Shown here piece after piece: positions 62,601 to 64,000 of a DNA stretch of 64,000 nucleotides. How positions within the stretch are numbered: the first letter of the stretch is position 1; each line of letters begins with the position of its first letter. Source of the stretch: Streblospio benedicti (lineage: Eukaryota; Annelida; Polychaeta; Spionida; Spionidae); assembly GCA_019095985.1 (NCBI GenBank), contig CM032659.1, forward strand, positions 17,265,191-17,329,190, read 5' to 3'. The notes under the pieces were generated by a model. It did no database searches. It saw nothing but the letters and a program-made list of their open reading frames with translations, and was not told the DNA's origin. Position numbers and translations under genes: made by a program.

Positions 62601-64000
62601 ACAGGGTCATGACAGCTTGATTGATAACGTTGAGAGTGTATCATGGAGGTAAAATTCCTATGGACTTGTTGTACATGAGCCGTATTCAGGTTATGATTGG
62701 TTACCAACATTGACACATAGGGTGTCTGTTGCTGTTTTGTTATTATTAAATAAATCACATCATAACGTTCTCTTCCTTTGTGATCACTCACAAAGACACT
62801 TTCGAAAACTTAACATATCTGGACGTGACATCATCAAACCTGATAGAGATCATTCCAAATCAAATATTGCGGAAGCAAGTAGTGATTGAATGTCCTGTTT
62901 TGTTTAGTTCACTTCAAAGGGTCGTCAGTCAGCTTTAAAACTGACAAAATATAATTTCTGATAAGTTTGCAGAATAATATTCTACATCACTAATCCAAAA
63001 GTTGAGATGAAAAGGATATGAAAACGTTCTACTTTGATTGTTATTCTAAATATAAAGTTTGACTATTTCACTCTAAGTCTTGTTTTAGAATAATCATATA
63101 TTTCATGCTTTATATATCAGATGTCGGCAATGCAAATTTGAAATGATATTGTTAAAATAAACATACTTCAATATACATTCTTTTACATTGAAAGACGATT
63201 GCTGCTATATTCTCATATCAAATCTATATGTAATGCATACCCGTATGCCTTCTTATACGCACTAATTGGCTCAACGCATTTATCCTGCTCGTACCGGAGT
63301 TATGTAGATAGGCCTCAGTCAGAATCGTGACAAGGTGAACATTGTAGTGAACACAATTGATAGACTATTTAAACATTTTTAACAAAATTATTGAAATAAA
63401 ATGTTTAGGTACTAGCCATACTAAGCAAAATTCACACAAACATTAAAGTAAAAGTGGACCTCTCGTAGATGGTATGGGTGTACAATGAGTGGATGATGAC
63501 CGCGGTCAGATTGCGGATGTCTGGTGCAACCGCACAGAACGCTGGTGTACATCTAGTATACCATCTCGTATGCATAACAAGAGCGATTAGGCGAATGTCC
63601 ATCATCATATCTCAGGGGTATATATACGCAGTTGATATGAAAATGGACTTGTAAAAGCTGTGTGAAATATCAAAAACGTGAAAACCGACGATGGCTGATG
63701 TAGCAGGCTGAAATATTTAGACTGAAATATATTTACCTCCAGAATTTTAGAAAAAGTTTACAGAATAACATAAACACAATGGACACGCAACCTGCTGATA
63801 CATGTACATGGCGTACATAAGCGGCATGGAAGCCCCATAGCGCTTACTCTGAGCGTCTGGTAAAAAATAAATCATATCATAACGTTCTCATGCAAATTGA
63901 TTTTATATCACATGTGTATACAGATAATATAAACAATGAAATGTTTCACAACACAATTAGAATAACTGGCATAATACAAGCCATCCTATAATTCAAGGAC
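59690..64000. other. Spacer without recognisable genes
   Basis: AT-rich. A 111-codon minus frame at 62456-62791 has no recognisable pattern. The phrase AAATAAATCA.ATCATAACGTTCTC occurs at about 62748 and 63867, hinting at a small dispersed repeat. No RNA gene or clear transposon ends seen. Confidence 0.4.

Noticed and set aside
62456-62791. 111-codon minus-strand frame
   Set aside because: Composition and lack of motifs suggest chance.

Overview
Eukaryotic (metazoan) genomic DNA. Genes are either split by GT-AG introns or intronless, introns and spacers are AT-rich, and the non-coding DNA is full of short inverted-repeat transposons and small tandem duplications. The gene set is galactose-1-phosphate uridylyltransferase, a CUB/LDLa/LRR seven-pass receptor, a FEM1-like ankyrin protein, an SLC18B1-like transporter and a TIL-domain secreted protein. 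With the repeat landscape this suggests a marine invertebrate deuterostome (amphioxus or hemichordate type), but I cannot decide the species from sequence alone.

Layout: 1-6.6 kb, GALT on the plus strand (all but its first exon; the exon corresponding to human exon 7 appears only as two damaged copies). 7.2-11.5 kb, a seven-exon minus-strand gene that I assembled by matching splice phases; it encodes a type I membrane protein with a mannose-6-phosphate-receptor-homology (MRH) domain. 12.9-18.6 kb, a plus-strand receptor locus (signal peptide, CUB-like region, LDLa modules, leucine-rich repeats, seven membrane helices) whose frame is interrupted several times. 18.6-22.8 kb, spacer with a LINE tail and a 35-bp tandem repeat. 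22.9-24.4 kb, intronless SLC18B1-like transporter on minus. 26.4-26.8 kb, LINE fragment. 27.4-29.8 kb, a 2.4-kb terminal-inverted-repeat transposon with a perfect 9-bp target duplication. 30.8-32.5 kb, a FEM1-like gene with an intronless coding region. 34.4-36.5 kb, a four-exon minus gene for a small secreted Pro-rich protein. 36.5-49.3 kb, gene-poor. 49.3 kb, an orphan signal-peptide exon followed by a 1.06-kb inverted-repeat element with a 10-bp target duplication. 57.5-59.6 kb, a four-exon minus gene for a secreted TIL (trypsin-inhibitor-like) protein. 59.7-64 kb, nothing convincing.

The genes are unrelated housekeeping, trafficking and receptor functions and do not form a pathway. The main interest lies in the assembled MRH receptor, the FEM1 protein lacking its middle TPR region, the receptor locus with a tail-truncating duplication, the exon-7 damage in GALT, and two elements with Mutator-like 9-10 bp target duplications.
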